Shown here piece after piece: positions 1 through 9,168 of a stretch of DNA of 30,695 nt. The notes under the pieces are model-generated. The model was not told where the DNA came from, did no database searches, and saw only the letters and a list, made by a program, of their open reading frames with translations. The stretch is from Candidatus Altimarinota bacterium (GTDB lineage: Bacteria > Patescibacteriota > Gracilibacteria > BD1-5 > UBA6164). A program made the position numbers and the translations under genes. The stretch lies in the NCBI GenBank assembly GCA_020631575.1, contig JAHDGX010000004.1, forward strand, positions 1-30,695, in the 5' to 3' direction. How positions within the stretch are numbered: the first letter of the stretch is position 1; every line of letters starts with the position of its first letter.

Positions 1-712
1 TAGTAAATTTTTCTCGTAATTCTTTCCACGAAAATTTAGTAAATGCTATTCTTAATTCTTCCTCCATTTCTAGTACATAGAATTTATTAGCTTCTGTATG
101 ATTTCAATTTTTATCCATAATAAACTTTAGCTGTCTATAATTGTCTTTTTGCTTTTTATGATTTATAACTCAATTTAATTTTTTTATCTCTCATAAATAG
201 TAATCTTCAAACTCAGCTCAATTGAATACGCAATCATTTAAAGTTACATTTTCTAGAGTTAATTTTTTTATTGTAACTCAATTAAATGTTGTTTTTCATA
301 AATCTGTTTCTCTAATTATTAAGTGATCAATAGTTGAATCTGTAATGCTTAGTCATTTCTCAAAAGTACAGTTCTCTACTTGTAAATTTTTTACATATAC
401 TCCTCGAATATAAAAATCTTTTTGATATGATGAGCTTTCATGAATTTCAGAAATAATTATTTTTCATAATTTTACATTAGTATGCTCATTTTTTATTAAT
501 AAATAGTTTAAAGTTTGAGTATCTACTATTGAAATATTTTTTGAATATTTTTCGTTATTATTATAGCTAGGTACTTCTTCTGTAATTGATCAATATGTGA
601 CTATTAATCTACTTACATTTTTAGCAATAGAAAGTTCATTGAAGTCTGTATCGGTTAATCTATTATTACTATTGGTAACAAATAGATTTCAATTAATGTC
701 TAATTCTTTCAT
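1..712 (-). CDS. Pentapeptide-repeat-like protein, 3' end cut by the window
   Basis: The visible part is 237 codons, starting at the ATG complementary to 710-712; the C-terminus lies outside the window. The middle has irregular short beta-repeat-like units such as CTFEKGLSIT, TTFNGVTIKKLTLEN and CVFNGAEFED, as in degenerate pentapeptide-repeat solenoids. It is followed by an alpha-helical segment (DNYRQLKFIMDKNGNHTEAN, then KFYVLEMEEE) like the helical region that follows pentapeptide repeats in some membrane-anchored and channel-linked proteins. About ten of eleven glycines are TGA codons, so it is unreadable with the standard code. A terminator and ftsK lie just upstream on the same strand. 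The role is unknown; the solenoid suggests a binding scaffold, which is inference. Confidence 0.6.
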
Positions 713-738
713 TTTTTTTTAATACTAATTTAATATAA

Positions 739-760
739 AAGAGAGCATTTCTGCTCTCTT
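739..760 (-). terminator. Terminator downstream of ftsK
   Basis: Perfect 9-bp stem (AAGAGAGCA / TGCTCTCTT) with a 4-base loop, 8 bases after the ftsK stop. Read on the minus strand it is followed by a T-rich tract, as in an intrinsic terminator. Confidence 0.8.
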
Positions 761-767
761 GGTTTGG

Positions 768-3014
768 TTAATCAACATACACTTCCCTGGGTTTACTTCC
801 ATTCGCTGGTCAGACAACTCAGAGTTCTTCGAGGATATCAAGTACCTTGGCAGCTCTGGCATATCAGAGAGAGAGCTTACGTTGGATGAGAGAAGTACTT
901 CACTTTCGTGACTCTTTGACTACTTGTATTGCTCGCTCGATGATTTCTGGGTCTTCTTCTTGGTCTCACTTATATCCCTCAAGTACGGATCCAGCTGTTG
1001 CTGACTTTCCGTTGGCAATTTCTGGGTCTTGCATGTTTTTGAGCATGTCTGGATCTACAGTGAGTTTGAGTTGGTTTACTACGGTTTCGATTTCGAATCA
1101 CTCTACGAGTACTCACTGGACTCTGAGCGGCTCTAACTCTCCTGTTGGATAATAGAGCATATCTCATCGACCGAGGAGATCCTCAGCCCCCATCTTATCA
1201 AGAACCGTACGTGAATCGATTTGTGATGCTACGGTAAATGCTATTCTGGATGGTATATTTGCCTTGATAAGCCCTGTAATAACATCAACTGATGGTCTCT
1301 GCGTTGCTACTATGAGATGCATTCCTACGGCTCTAGCCATTTGTGCGATACGAGCTATATTTCCCTCTACCTCTTTTTTCTGACCTGACATCATAAGATC
1401 AGCCAACTCATCTATGACGATTACTATATATGGGAGTTTTTCCTCTTTGGATACTTTTTTATTGTACTCGATGAGATTACGCGCATTTACCTTGGTTGCG
1501 AGATCATATCTACGAAGCATCTCTGCCACTGCCCATTTGAGAGAGTTGAGTGCTTTTTCTGGATTTGTGATTACTGGAGTGAGGAGATGCGGAATACCGT
1601 TATAGATTGAGAGCTCTACCCTCTTTGGATCGATCATAATCATCTTGAGCTCTGATGGAGAGAACTTATAGAGCATAGATATGAGGAATCCGTTCATCCC
1701 AACTGACTTACCAGAAGCAGTCTGACCAGCTACGAGCAGATGCGGCATCTTGGTAAGATCACCAAATATCATATTTCCAGAAACATCTTTCCCGACTGCC
1801 ATAGGGATTTCCATCTTTTTAGAAACAAATTTTTGATCTTCGAGAAGTTCTTTGAGTCATACAGTTTCTCTCTTGTCATTTGGCACCTCGATACCAACTA
1901 CCCCAAGTCCTGGGATTGGAGCCTGGATACGAATGTTTTTTGCTTGAAGTGCGAGGGTAAGATCCTTTTTGAGGTTTACTATCTTTTGAAGTTTGACTCA
2001 TGTAGATGGTTTGAGTCTGTATTGTATAACGGTTGGCCCAACCTTATACCCTGCCATCTCTACTGATATACCAAACTGGAGAAGCTTTTCTTGGATTTCT
2101 ATTTCTTTGGTTCGAATCTCGTTTTGGTCTACGGTGATATCGTTTTTACGGGATTGTAGAAGTCTGAGTGGTGGAAACACCCAATTGTTAAAGTTGGTAA
2201 CAGCTATTTCTTTCTTCCCAGAAGTATCTTGTTTATCTTCTGATTTTATAGCTCAAAAAAGTGAAGATATTTTTCATCCTGCTGATTTTCCTTCTACTTC
2301 TACTTTTCTATTTTTCTGTTTTTCGAGTTGGAGCTGTTTTGGTTGCTTCATTTTCGCAAGCTGCTCTTTTTCTCTTCGGAGTTCTTCCATTTGTTTTTCT
2401 ATGCTTCCTTGCTCTTTTGCAAGACGTTTTTCCTCTGCAGTCATTCTCTTACTTGCTGTCTTTGTTGTTTTAGAGAGCTGCTTTGCTTTTGAGAGCTTTT
2501 TCTCAGCGCTGTAGCTCTCTTTGAGGTCTGCAAGACTTGGGAGATTCCCAGTCATCGAAAGTGCTAGATGGATAATAGAAACTCGAAAGAGTATAAATAT
2601 AGAAGCAAATAGGAGGAGAAGAGAGGTAAACAGGAGAGGCATTCTTCCAAGTACATTTTCCAGAGTTGGATAGAGATTGAAAAGCGCTTCATAGCTCTTA
2701 GTATACCACCCTATCATCGTTGTGATGGCTATGTAAAAAAATAGAAGACCAAAGGCTCTATAGCTATTGAAGTGTAAGTCTTTTTCCTTAAAGAGTGAAA
2801 GCCCTAGAGCTATAAGTACCGGAGAAAATATCCATATATAGTGCTCTCAAAAAGCCTTAGAAAGGTTTTCAAAGAGATAAAACCCTAGTATAGATTGAGT
2901 ATCTCCCATAAATGTCACTGCTCCTAAAAATAAAAAGAGCATTGCAAATGCGTAGGTTCTATAGTCTTCAGGAATACTTGCAAGCAGTCCTGTCTTTTTT
3001 TTGCGTCTTGCCAC
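768..3014 (-). CDS. ftsK: DNA translocase FtsK/SpoIIIE
   Basis: A 748-residue septal DNA pump that clears and resolves chromosome ends at division. The order seen is: about four membrane helices (roughly residues 16-165), a charged coiled-coil linker (about 190-255, rich in E, K and Q), the translocase alpha/beta core, and a C-terminal gamma winged helix (about 680-748, with GYARAAKVLDILEELG and GPANGSKPREV). The Walker A motif is GQTASGKS with Lys436 and the Walker B region is IVIVIDELADLMM. The conserved LLGRGDML is encoded with TGA for its second glycine at 1164-1166, direct support for UGA = Gly. I chose the GTG at 3012-3014 because it gives a complete N-terminus (MARRKKKTG) directly after a candidate promoter; no Shine-Dalgarno is visible. 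The family call is secure; the start is moderately so. Confidence 0.95.
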
Positions 3015-3033
3015 GGTGAAAAATAGTCTTTAA

Positions 3034-3061
3034 AATATATCTTTAAGCCCAGTATATACAA
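3034..3061 (-). promoter_or_regulatory. Candidate ftsK promoter
   Basis: On the minus strand TTGTAT, a 16-base spacer, then TATATT, about 20 bases before the ftsK GTG. It sits between the terminator of the upstream gene and ftsK, where a promoter is needed. Pattern match only. Confidence 0.45.
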
Positions 3062-3085
3062 AAAAACTCCCATTTCAAGGAGTTT
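3062..3085 (-). terminator. Terminator after the 3087-3746 gene
   Basis: Read on the minus strand: AAACTCC, an 8-base loop, GGAGTTT, then a run of T. It begins one base after the stop codon of the gene at 3087-3746. Confidence 0.85.
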
Positions 3086-3086
3086 C

Positions 3087-3746
3087 TTACTGACTTCTTT
3101 TTTTTAGTAGTTCGATTTTTTTCATCATTCTATCATCTGGAGTTATTCTAAAAATCTCTGCTAACTTCAAGCAGTATTGTGATTGATCTCAGCATTTTCT
3201 ATCGTTCACAGCTATTCAAATAATTATGTCTAATTCCTTTGTTCATATTATTCTTTGACTTGTGGCTTTATCAGGAGCTGGTAACTTTGATAATAAAGAT
3301 TGTATTCATGTAAAATAGATTCAATCTCTATTCCTAGTGTTATATAGTACTTCTATAACATCTCAATACTTTATTTCTGTTAACACAGTTGCTCTATCGA
3401 CAACGTCTTGGAACTCTAGTTTTCCATTCTTAAACTTTGATACTACTACATGAAATCACTTAGTGTTAACTGTATGGAAAACAATTCCTTGAAAATTGTA
3501 TCTAGCATCTGATAACAAATTATATAGGTCTCAATCATCTATCTCATCTTTTACTTTCTTTATTTCTCAACACTTCAACACAAACCTATCTTTTCATGGA
3601 TCGCTTAAAAAATCCAAAAACTCTCTCACTCTCTTTCTGGTATCATCGCTTAGAGAATCTATAGAAGACTCTAATATCGAAGAAATAGAAGCTATATCCA
3701 TTTCTTCTAAATCTCTTTTTTGAATTACGGCTGTTTTTGCTGGCAT
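3087..3746 (-). CDS. Unknown protein, 219 aa
   Basis: I do not recognise this family. The frame opens with MPAKTAVIQKRDLEEMDIAS and holds about ten in-frame TGA codons read as Gly. It has an acidic helical N-terminus, a beta-rich centre (YNFQGIVFHTVNTKGFHVVV followed by KYGDVIEVLYNTRNRDGIYF) and a helical C-terminus (YCLKLAEIFRITPDDRMMKK) that could be a single TPR-like hairpin. There is no signal peptide or membrane segment, so it is probably cytoplasmic. The start lies 3 bases after the stop of the gene at 3750-4547, so the two are almost surely cotranscribed and may act together. A terminator follows immediately. Confidence 0.75.
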
Positions 3747-3749
3747 GAT

Positions 3750-4547
3750 TTAATGTTTTATTGGTTTTTCTGTGTCTCAATCAATTCAGGATAGATCCAT
3801 ATCTGGTTGTTTTTTTAGTCTTACTAAAGGACTAAATGTGTTTCCATCAAAATCTATAAACTCAGTTTTTTGTGAATTATAGAATAATCGTACTGTAAGG
3901 GTTCATGTTCCTTCGAATCCAACGCAAGCTACGTTATAGAGAATTCATGAGTCAGTATTTATGATGTCGTAGGTTCAAAATTTATTTTTAATAATTTGAA
4001 AAGTTTTTTGTCATAATTTTATAGGGTCTCAATAGTATTGCTCAAACTCACACATACCATGATGAATTCTTAGTAGTACCTTCTTTCATTGAAACACAAT
4101 TCAAGTATAAAATTCTGTTTTTTGTCTTTGGGTGTGTGGTGTTTTTAGTTTATCCAATTGTACCATTCACATAACCTGACTGTAGAATAAATCTCACATT
4201 CTGAGTAAAACTCAAGCTTTCATTCAAGGCACATCAACAAAGACGACATCTATTCATTGGCCTCCTAAAAAAGAAATAATTTCTTGAGAGTACAGTGAAC
4301 ATTCAAGGTAGTAATAAATTTCTGATAGAGTTTCCGCATCCAGGAAGCTATAGTCTATTTTTTCTATGAGACTTAATGCGTCTTTGGCATCAAGTATTGC
4401 AAGTGTAAGATTTTTTGCATTTTCGATAACACTGGATTCTACAGTCAAATCTGGATATCAATAGCTCTCTGAGACTCTAATTATTGCTGTTTCACAAGTT
4501 ATACCTACATTAAATTGTGTCTCTTCATCTAAATCTTTAAGTTGCAT
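3750..4547 (-). CDS. Unknown protein, 265 aa
   Basis: Not recognised. The start (MQLKDLDEETQFNVGITCE) is supported by AGGAAAG six to twelve bases upstream, one of the few Shine-Dalgarno-like sequences here. The N-terminal third is helical with an acidic stretch (LTLAILDAKDALSLIEKIDY). A hydrophobic strand region follows (GIDVVFVDVPGMKAGVLLRM), and the C-terminal half is beta-rich (YTGIVFQGKKVLLRIHHGMC and later FEGTGTLTVRLFYNSQKTEF). No signal peptide or transmembrane helix. It is the first gene of a two-gene unit with 3087-3746, and both carry a GIVF strand in a beta-rich domain, so they may be distant relatives. That link is inference. Confidence 0.75.
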
Positions 4548-4580
4548 TCTTTCCTAGTAATATGTTTTACTAAAAATACA

Positions 4581-4612
4581 AATAAAAGAGACTTTTGCAA
4601 ATCTCTTTTATT
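4581..4612 (-). terminator. Terminator after the small gene at 4633
   Basis: An 11-bp perfect stem (AATAAAAGAGA / TCTCTTTTATT) with a 10-base loop, 20 bases past the stop of the small gene. A/T-rich on both sides, so it could work in both directions. Confidence 0.75.
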
Positions 4613-4632
4613 ATATTATAAATCAGTTTATG

Positions 4633-4845
4633 TTATGCAGCTTGTAAGTAGTCTTCTTTGATTGTACTTGCAGTCTGCTCTTCATCTACTCAGAAGAGTT
4701 CTGCGAGATGTGCTGTGACGCATATTGATTCAAGCTTTTGTGCTGCTGCGAGTGCTCACTCTATTGCTGAGTTATATTTCTTGAGACTAGCAGTTACTTC
4801 TGGTGCTAGATTCATTTCTTCTATGTTTGTATTTGTGTTTTGCAT
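4633..4845 (-). CDS. Small unknown protein, 70 aa
   Basis: A short helical protein (MQNTNTNIEEMNLAPEVTAS at the start, IKEDYLQAA at the end) with two TGA glycines. It is rich in Ala, Glu and Leu, with no signal peptide and no recognisable motif. It lies 62 bases downstream of the M23 peptidase on the same strand, with a strong terminator after it, so it may be the last gene of that transcript. The case for coding is the clean frame between ATG and TAA, the fitting terminator and normal amino-acid content. Function unknown. Confidence 0.65.
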
Positions 4846-4907
4846 AATATTGTAATAATAATTATTTTTAAAAGTGGTTTTTGTGTACATCCCCTATTCT
4901 TGCGCTG

Positions 4908-7253
4908 TTATCTTCGAGCAAGTGCTCATCCAGATTGTGCCTCGAGGGCCTGAACCAGCATATATGCTGCCTCTCATCTGTTTATTTCTTTGTCTGGTTG
5001 GAAGTAATTTTCTCAAAAATTATCTCTCCATTGGTATGTATTTCAAAGCACTTTTGCTACGGCATCTTCGATGTCTTCATCTGTATCTCTAAACTGTGCT
5101 GGGTTTACAGATACTCGGTTTCCTCACAAGTAACTGTCGAGGAGAGCTAGAAAGTCTCATCTCGTAAGTTCTTGTGAATTTTTTGTTTCTTTATCTATCT
5201 CGCTTGTATTTCATCACTCTAACTCTATTGCATTAGTTATCCAATTTACTGCATCTCTTTTCGTTATTTTTGTATCTTGTTTGAAGTGTCCGTTTATTAT
5301 CTCACTTCCTATTCAGTTTTCAAGTACGGTGAGTACCTCATTGCTATACTCATAGTTATCTAACCCGTGAGGAAGACTTGCTGTTATATTTTTTTCTGCT
5401 AGGTTTTTTCCTCCAGTAGTAAGAGAAAGTTTAGCATTTCCTGCATCTAGAACCCTGTAGTCAAATAAGAGTACTCCATCTATAGTATCGCTATAGGTGT
5501 ATGTAAGTTCATCTTTAAATTCTTGATCAAAACACTTTCTATTGTAGAGTTTCTTGATGTCTTGGATTCGTCCCCTTTTGATACAGTATTGAACTTTTGC
5601 GTTTGCGTCTATTTTAAGAGTTTGCCTAAATTCTGATCGCACTATTTTTGCTCCATACTGATCCTTGAGAACTATGACTCAAGTGTTTTCCTCCCCTATA
5701 ATAGAGTTTCTACCTACGTAGAGGTCCGCATCACTTACTTTAGAGCTTTCTCATGCGTTTCATACAGAAACTGAGAGAGTCTTTACGACGACGCTTCATA
5801 TTTTTACTTGTACTTTTGTGTGACCCTTTTTGAGACCAGTTATTTTTATGTCTCTCATCCCATCCGAGAAGTTATAGAAACTTTTTGGAAATACTGAAAC
5901 TATAGATTCATCATATGCAAATGTTACATTTCCAGGAGTATTTCATCTATATCATCTTCCTCTTTGGTTGCTTACCTTCAGAGTAGTGGTTTTAGTGGCT
6001 CCTTGTTCTATTTGAGATATAGCATTTATGAAGTTTATATCATGACTTCTCATAAATTCTTCAAGTTCTTGCGCTTCTATTTCTTCTCTTGTTTTAAGTT
6101 TTACCCTTGATACCGTATTTACTTTTTGATTTGAAACAGTTTTTTGAGTTACTTCTTCATTTATGACCTGTTTTACTTCTACCTTTCATCCATTAGCAAG
6201 GTAAGAAGCATAGTCTTTTTTAGTTTGGGCTCTGGTTTTTGGTCCAAACCAACCAGCTCCGTCAGAGTTTTTATTTTCTATAACTCCGGTAGCTATTTGG
6301 TATGCTATGATACTTTTTTCAACATCAGAGAAGTCTCCGCTAATCTCACCTTTATAGTATCCAAGAAGTGTATAGAGCTCTTGTACGTTTTTTACATCAT
6401 AACTTGTACCGTAACCATAGTATACAGTTGTCGTAAGTACATCGTTGAGACTTGAAGCTGTTATGGGAAGAGTTGTTTTAGACTGTGTGTTAGTCGGAAC
6501 AACGCTACTTACACTATCTAGTACAGCTCAACTTGTTTCTAAGAAAGCAAGGGGGTCAAATGTATGTTTTTGTAGCTCATCGAAACACACTCCTTTTTCT
6601 GTGATTTCATAATATGAGTATGGACACGCGTTCCAATCATAGTAATATGGGTGAAAACTACTTGGAAGATCAATTTGAAAGTGAAGGTGATTTCATGTAG
6701 AGTTTCAAGTTGAACCAACTTCTCCAATCTTGTCAGAAGCGTCTACTCTCGATCATTTGTTTACATTTACTTTCGATAAATGGGCATAGTTTGAGATAAC
6801 TTTTTTTCCTCTAATAATATGTTCTATAGAGACATATCTTCCCCATCCGACATCATTTCCAGTTGCTATAACTTTTCAGTCAGCTATTGAGTATACTGGA
6901 GTTCATTTTGCAGTAGCGATATCAGTACCTTGATGTCCTCCATTTCACACATCCCAACCATATTTATAACTTGCTCCCCAAAGAACCGTATAGATTCTTG
7001 TAAAGTCGTTATATCAACCATTTTGTGTTGCATATTTGTTATAGTCTTTTGTCTTTAAGACAGGAAGAGTCATCTTACATCCACTAGAGAGTGTATCAAA
7101 GTCTTCGAATCGACATTCGAGTTTTGAGATCTGTTTTAATGGATATACTACTGTATCGTTATTTGCTGCAGATGTTTGAAACGGAATAAGTGTGTTAAAT
7201 AACATCATCCCAAGAGTTAGTATCGAGCAATATCTTTTCACTACAATTTTCAT
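4908..7253 (-). CDS. Secreted M23 peptidase with PG-binding, Ig-like and SLH domains
   Basis: A 781-residue exported peptidoglycan hydrolase. A signal peptide (KRYCSILTLGMMLFNTLIPF, cut near QTSA) leads into a LytM/M23 zinc metallopeptidase. The first zinc motif is HQGTD (His107, Asp111) and the second is HLHF (His189, His191), inside STGNHLHF with a TGA glycine at 6693-6695. Next is a peptidoglycan_binding_1-like helical domain (about 280-340, with GWFGPKTRAQ), an Ig-like bacterial repeat (NITGLKKGHTKVQVKIGS), more beta domains and C-terminal SLH-type repeats (about 640-780, with YFQPDKEINRGEAAYMLVQA). The catalytic set is complete. SLH domains usually anchor proteins to a cell-wall polymer or S-layer, so this is probably a surface-bound wall remodelling enzyme. 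A long structured leader and a promoter precede it. Confidence 0.9.
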
Positions 7254-7283
7254 ATATAGTTTTTAGAAATAATTCGTCAACGC

Positions 7284-7346
7284 TTCTTCTTAATATGGTT
7301 TGACCCTGTTTCCTATTTGGTTAATATAGGAGTATATTTAGAAGAA
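7284..7346 (-). promoter_or_regulatory. Structured mRNA leader of the M23 peptidase gene
   Basis: Two 13-base arms (7284-7296 and 7334-7346) pair with a single T-T mismatch. Inside them TCCTAT (7311-7316) pairs with ATAGGA (7326-7331). The structure falls in the predicted transcript between the promoter at 7400-7428 and the start codon. It matches no riboswitch class that I can name. Confidence 0.45.
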
Positions 7347-7355
7347 ATAAGATTA

Positions 7356-7383
7356 TTGACATTTATATATTTGTGTACATAAT
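7356..7383 (+). promoter_or_regulatory. Candidate lgt promoter
   Basis: TTGACA, 16-base spacer, CATAAT, about 75 bases before the lgt ATG. A second weaker match (TTGTCA at 7422-7427, TTTAAT at 7444-7449) lies closer and would give an almost leaderless mRNA. Confidence 0.5.
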
Positions 7384-7399
7384 TTATTTCTGTAACTAT

Positions 7400-7428
7400 A
7401 TTAGAACATAATTAATAAACATTGTCAA
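7400..7428 (-). promoter_or_regulatory. Promoter of the M23 peptidase gene
   Basis: On the minus strand TTGACA, 17-base spacer, TCTAAT: a near-consensus sigma-70 type promoter, giving a leader of about 140 bases. It is divergent from, and interleaved with, the lgt promoter region. Confidence 0.6.
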
Positions 7429-7458
7429 ATAATTGATATATGTTTTAATATACCTTTC

Positions 7459-8196
7459 ATGACTATCTTTGAAATTGATATCCTTTGATTCACTCTGGCT
7501 CCTAGTTACTACGGCTTAATGTATGTTCTAGGATTTCTCTATGGAGTATATTATCTTAAGAAGTTTTCATTATATACTGTTAAACAGCAAGAAGATTTAT
7601 TTTTATATGTATTTCTTTGAGTTGTACTCTGAGGAAGGTTGTGATATGTACTTTTTTATAATCTTTCTGCGTATCTATCAGATCCACTCTCTATACTTAG
7701 AGTATGGGATGGATGAATGAGCTTTCATGGCTGATTTTTATGAGTTGTAGCTGCGCTCTACATATTTTCTCGCAGGAATAAACTAGAGTTTTGGAGCCTA
7801 TCAGACACTATAGCTATGATTATCCCTATCTGACTTTTTTTTGGGAGAATAGGAAACTATATAAATAAAGAGCTTCTAGGTTTTGAGTACTCATGACCAC
7901 TTGCAGTTGTTACTTCATTGGGGTCTTACTTCCCCTCTCCACTTATGGAAGCTCTCTTAGAGTGAGCAGTTATGTTCATCATATTTCACTATATACTCAA
8001 AAAACCGAGCTTTACTGGTCAGTTTGCAGCACTTTTCTTAATACTCTATGGTACTTTTAGAACTTTTGTAGAAATATGTATCCGAACACCAGATCCTCAA
8101 ATTGGATACTATTTTTGATTTTTAACACAGTGAAGCCTCTTGAGTATTCCTATGATATTAGCTTGAGCTTTAATTTATAAAAAATTGTCAAAATAA
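7459..8196 (+). CDS. lgt: Prolipoprotein diacylglyceryl transferase
   Basis: A 245-residue integral membrane enzyme that transfers diacylglycerol from phosphatidylglycerol to the lipobox cysteine of prelipoproteins. About seven hydrophobic helices are present. Family landmarks are GVVLGGRLGYVLFYN near residue 60, WDGGMSFHGGFLG with the conserved HGG near residue 95, and FFGRIGNYINKELLG, the Lgt signature. Several invariant glycines, including those of HGG and WDGG, are TGA codons. The size is slightly below the usual 260-290. It heads a plus-strand cluster with the 8239 gene and a rhomboid protease, all envelope-related if the middle gene follows suit. Its presence implies that lipoproteins are made, although no signal peptidase II is in this window. 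Confidence 0.95.
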
Positions 8197-8238
8197 TTTT
8201 AACTAGTATTATATATAAAATATATTCAAAAAATTACT

Positions 8239-8583
8239 ATGAACGAACTCACTACTGTTGATCTTCCGGATGAAAGGATGTCTGAAAGTTACACTAGACA
8301 CTGAATTACTTATACGTTTGATGGAGAATATTATTCTTATCAATCAGATGAACATAAGCTTATATTGATGACTGACTCATGAGATAGAGTAACTCGTTTA
8401 TTCGCTGATTGAGACAAGACACTGGCCCATACTGATAAATGATTTCCTGACATACCAGTGTATTTATCTGAAAATGGTCCAGATAGATCAGGTTTGATAG
8501 ATTTATCACCTATGTTATTAGTTGACTTTGTTAAGAAAAAGATTGCAAGCTTTTCTAATAATAATCAAGCTACTGATGCATAA
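8239..8583 (+). CDS. Unknown protein, 114 aa
   Basis: Not recognised. A small acidic, soluble protein (MNELTTVDLPDERMSESYTR at the start) with short beta strands (ITYTFDGEYYSYQSDEHKLI) and a helical C-terminus (LLVDFVKKKIASFSNNNQ). Four of its glycines are TGA. There are no cysteines, signal peptide or membrane segment. It starts 42 bases after lgt and its stop overlaps the likely rhomboid start by 8 bases (ATGCATAA), which suggests translational coupling. It may be a partner or regulator of one of these membrane enzymes, but nothing in the sequence proves it. Confidence 0.7.
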
Positions 8584-9139
8584 CTTCAAATGGACTGTAT
8601 CTAATACCCTCATAGCAATATCGCTCCTTTTTACAGGGCTTACGTTTGTCTTACCTGGAATATATAAGTTTGGTATGAATGATATATTTTTCAATGCTGG
8701 AATGTATCACTACTGGTTTTTGCAGATGTTTAGCTCACAGTTTTTGCACTGAGGGATTATGCATCTCGCTATGAACGGTATATTTATCCTTTATTTTTGA
8801 AATGTACTCGAGTGAACTATTGGAAAAAATAAGTACCTCACCTTTTTTATAAGCTGCAGTATATTTATATGAATTGTTCTTACCTTTTTAACAAGCGCTA
8901 ATACAGTATGAATCAGTTGATTTGCTCTTGCTGTTTTAACTTACTATACACTTATACTCTATAGTCGCTGAAACCCGGAATATACTGGATGAATAACTGC
9001 AATTGTCATTAATATAGCTATATGATTCACTCCTGGGATAAGTTTCATGTGACACTTTAGTGGAATGGTGTTCGGAGCATTGTTTTGGTATATAAGCTGA
9101 TGAGGCTTAGGAAAGAAAAGAAATCATAGAGAGTTATAA
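8576..9139 (+). CDS. Rhomboid-family intramembrane serine protease
   Basis: A 187-residue membrane protein of about six helices. The catalytic dyad is present: Ser114 in GISGFALAV and His160 in FMGHFSGMVFGALFW. The HxxxxHxxxN signature of rhomboids is seen as His58, His63 and Asn67 (FLHGGIMHLAMN). Both glycines of the GxSG motif are encoded by TGA, strong evidence for UGA = Gly. I chose the ATG at 8576, overlapping the previous stop; an ATG at 8522 in the same frame would add 18 residues. Rhomboids cut transmembrane substrates within the membrane; the substrate here is unknown. It is the last gene of the lgt cluster, followed by a terminator. Confidence 0.9.
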
Positions 9140-9168
9140 AAAGAAGTAGACATCTGCTTCTTTTTTTT
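9138..9168. terminator. Shared terminator between rhomboid and giant gene
   Basis: GAAG-T-AGA pairs with TCT-G-CTTC around a very small loop. It is flanked by A-rich sequence on the left and eight T on the right, so it can stop transcripts from both converging genes. It overlaps both stop codons. Confidence 0.7.

Noticed and set aside
1740..2514. Plus-strand open frames opposite ftsK
   Set aside because: They lie antisense to a well-supported FtsK frame, are hydrophobic and low-complexity, and match no family. They are shadows of the real gene.
7284..7346. c-di-GMP (GEMM-I) riboswitch because of the segment ACAGGGTCAAACC
   Set aside because: The match has an extra base, and the second half (GACGCAAAGCC-like) and its stem are missing.
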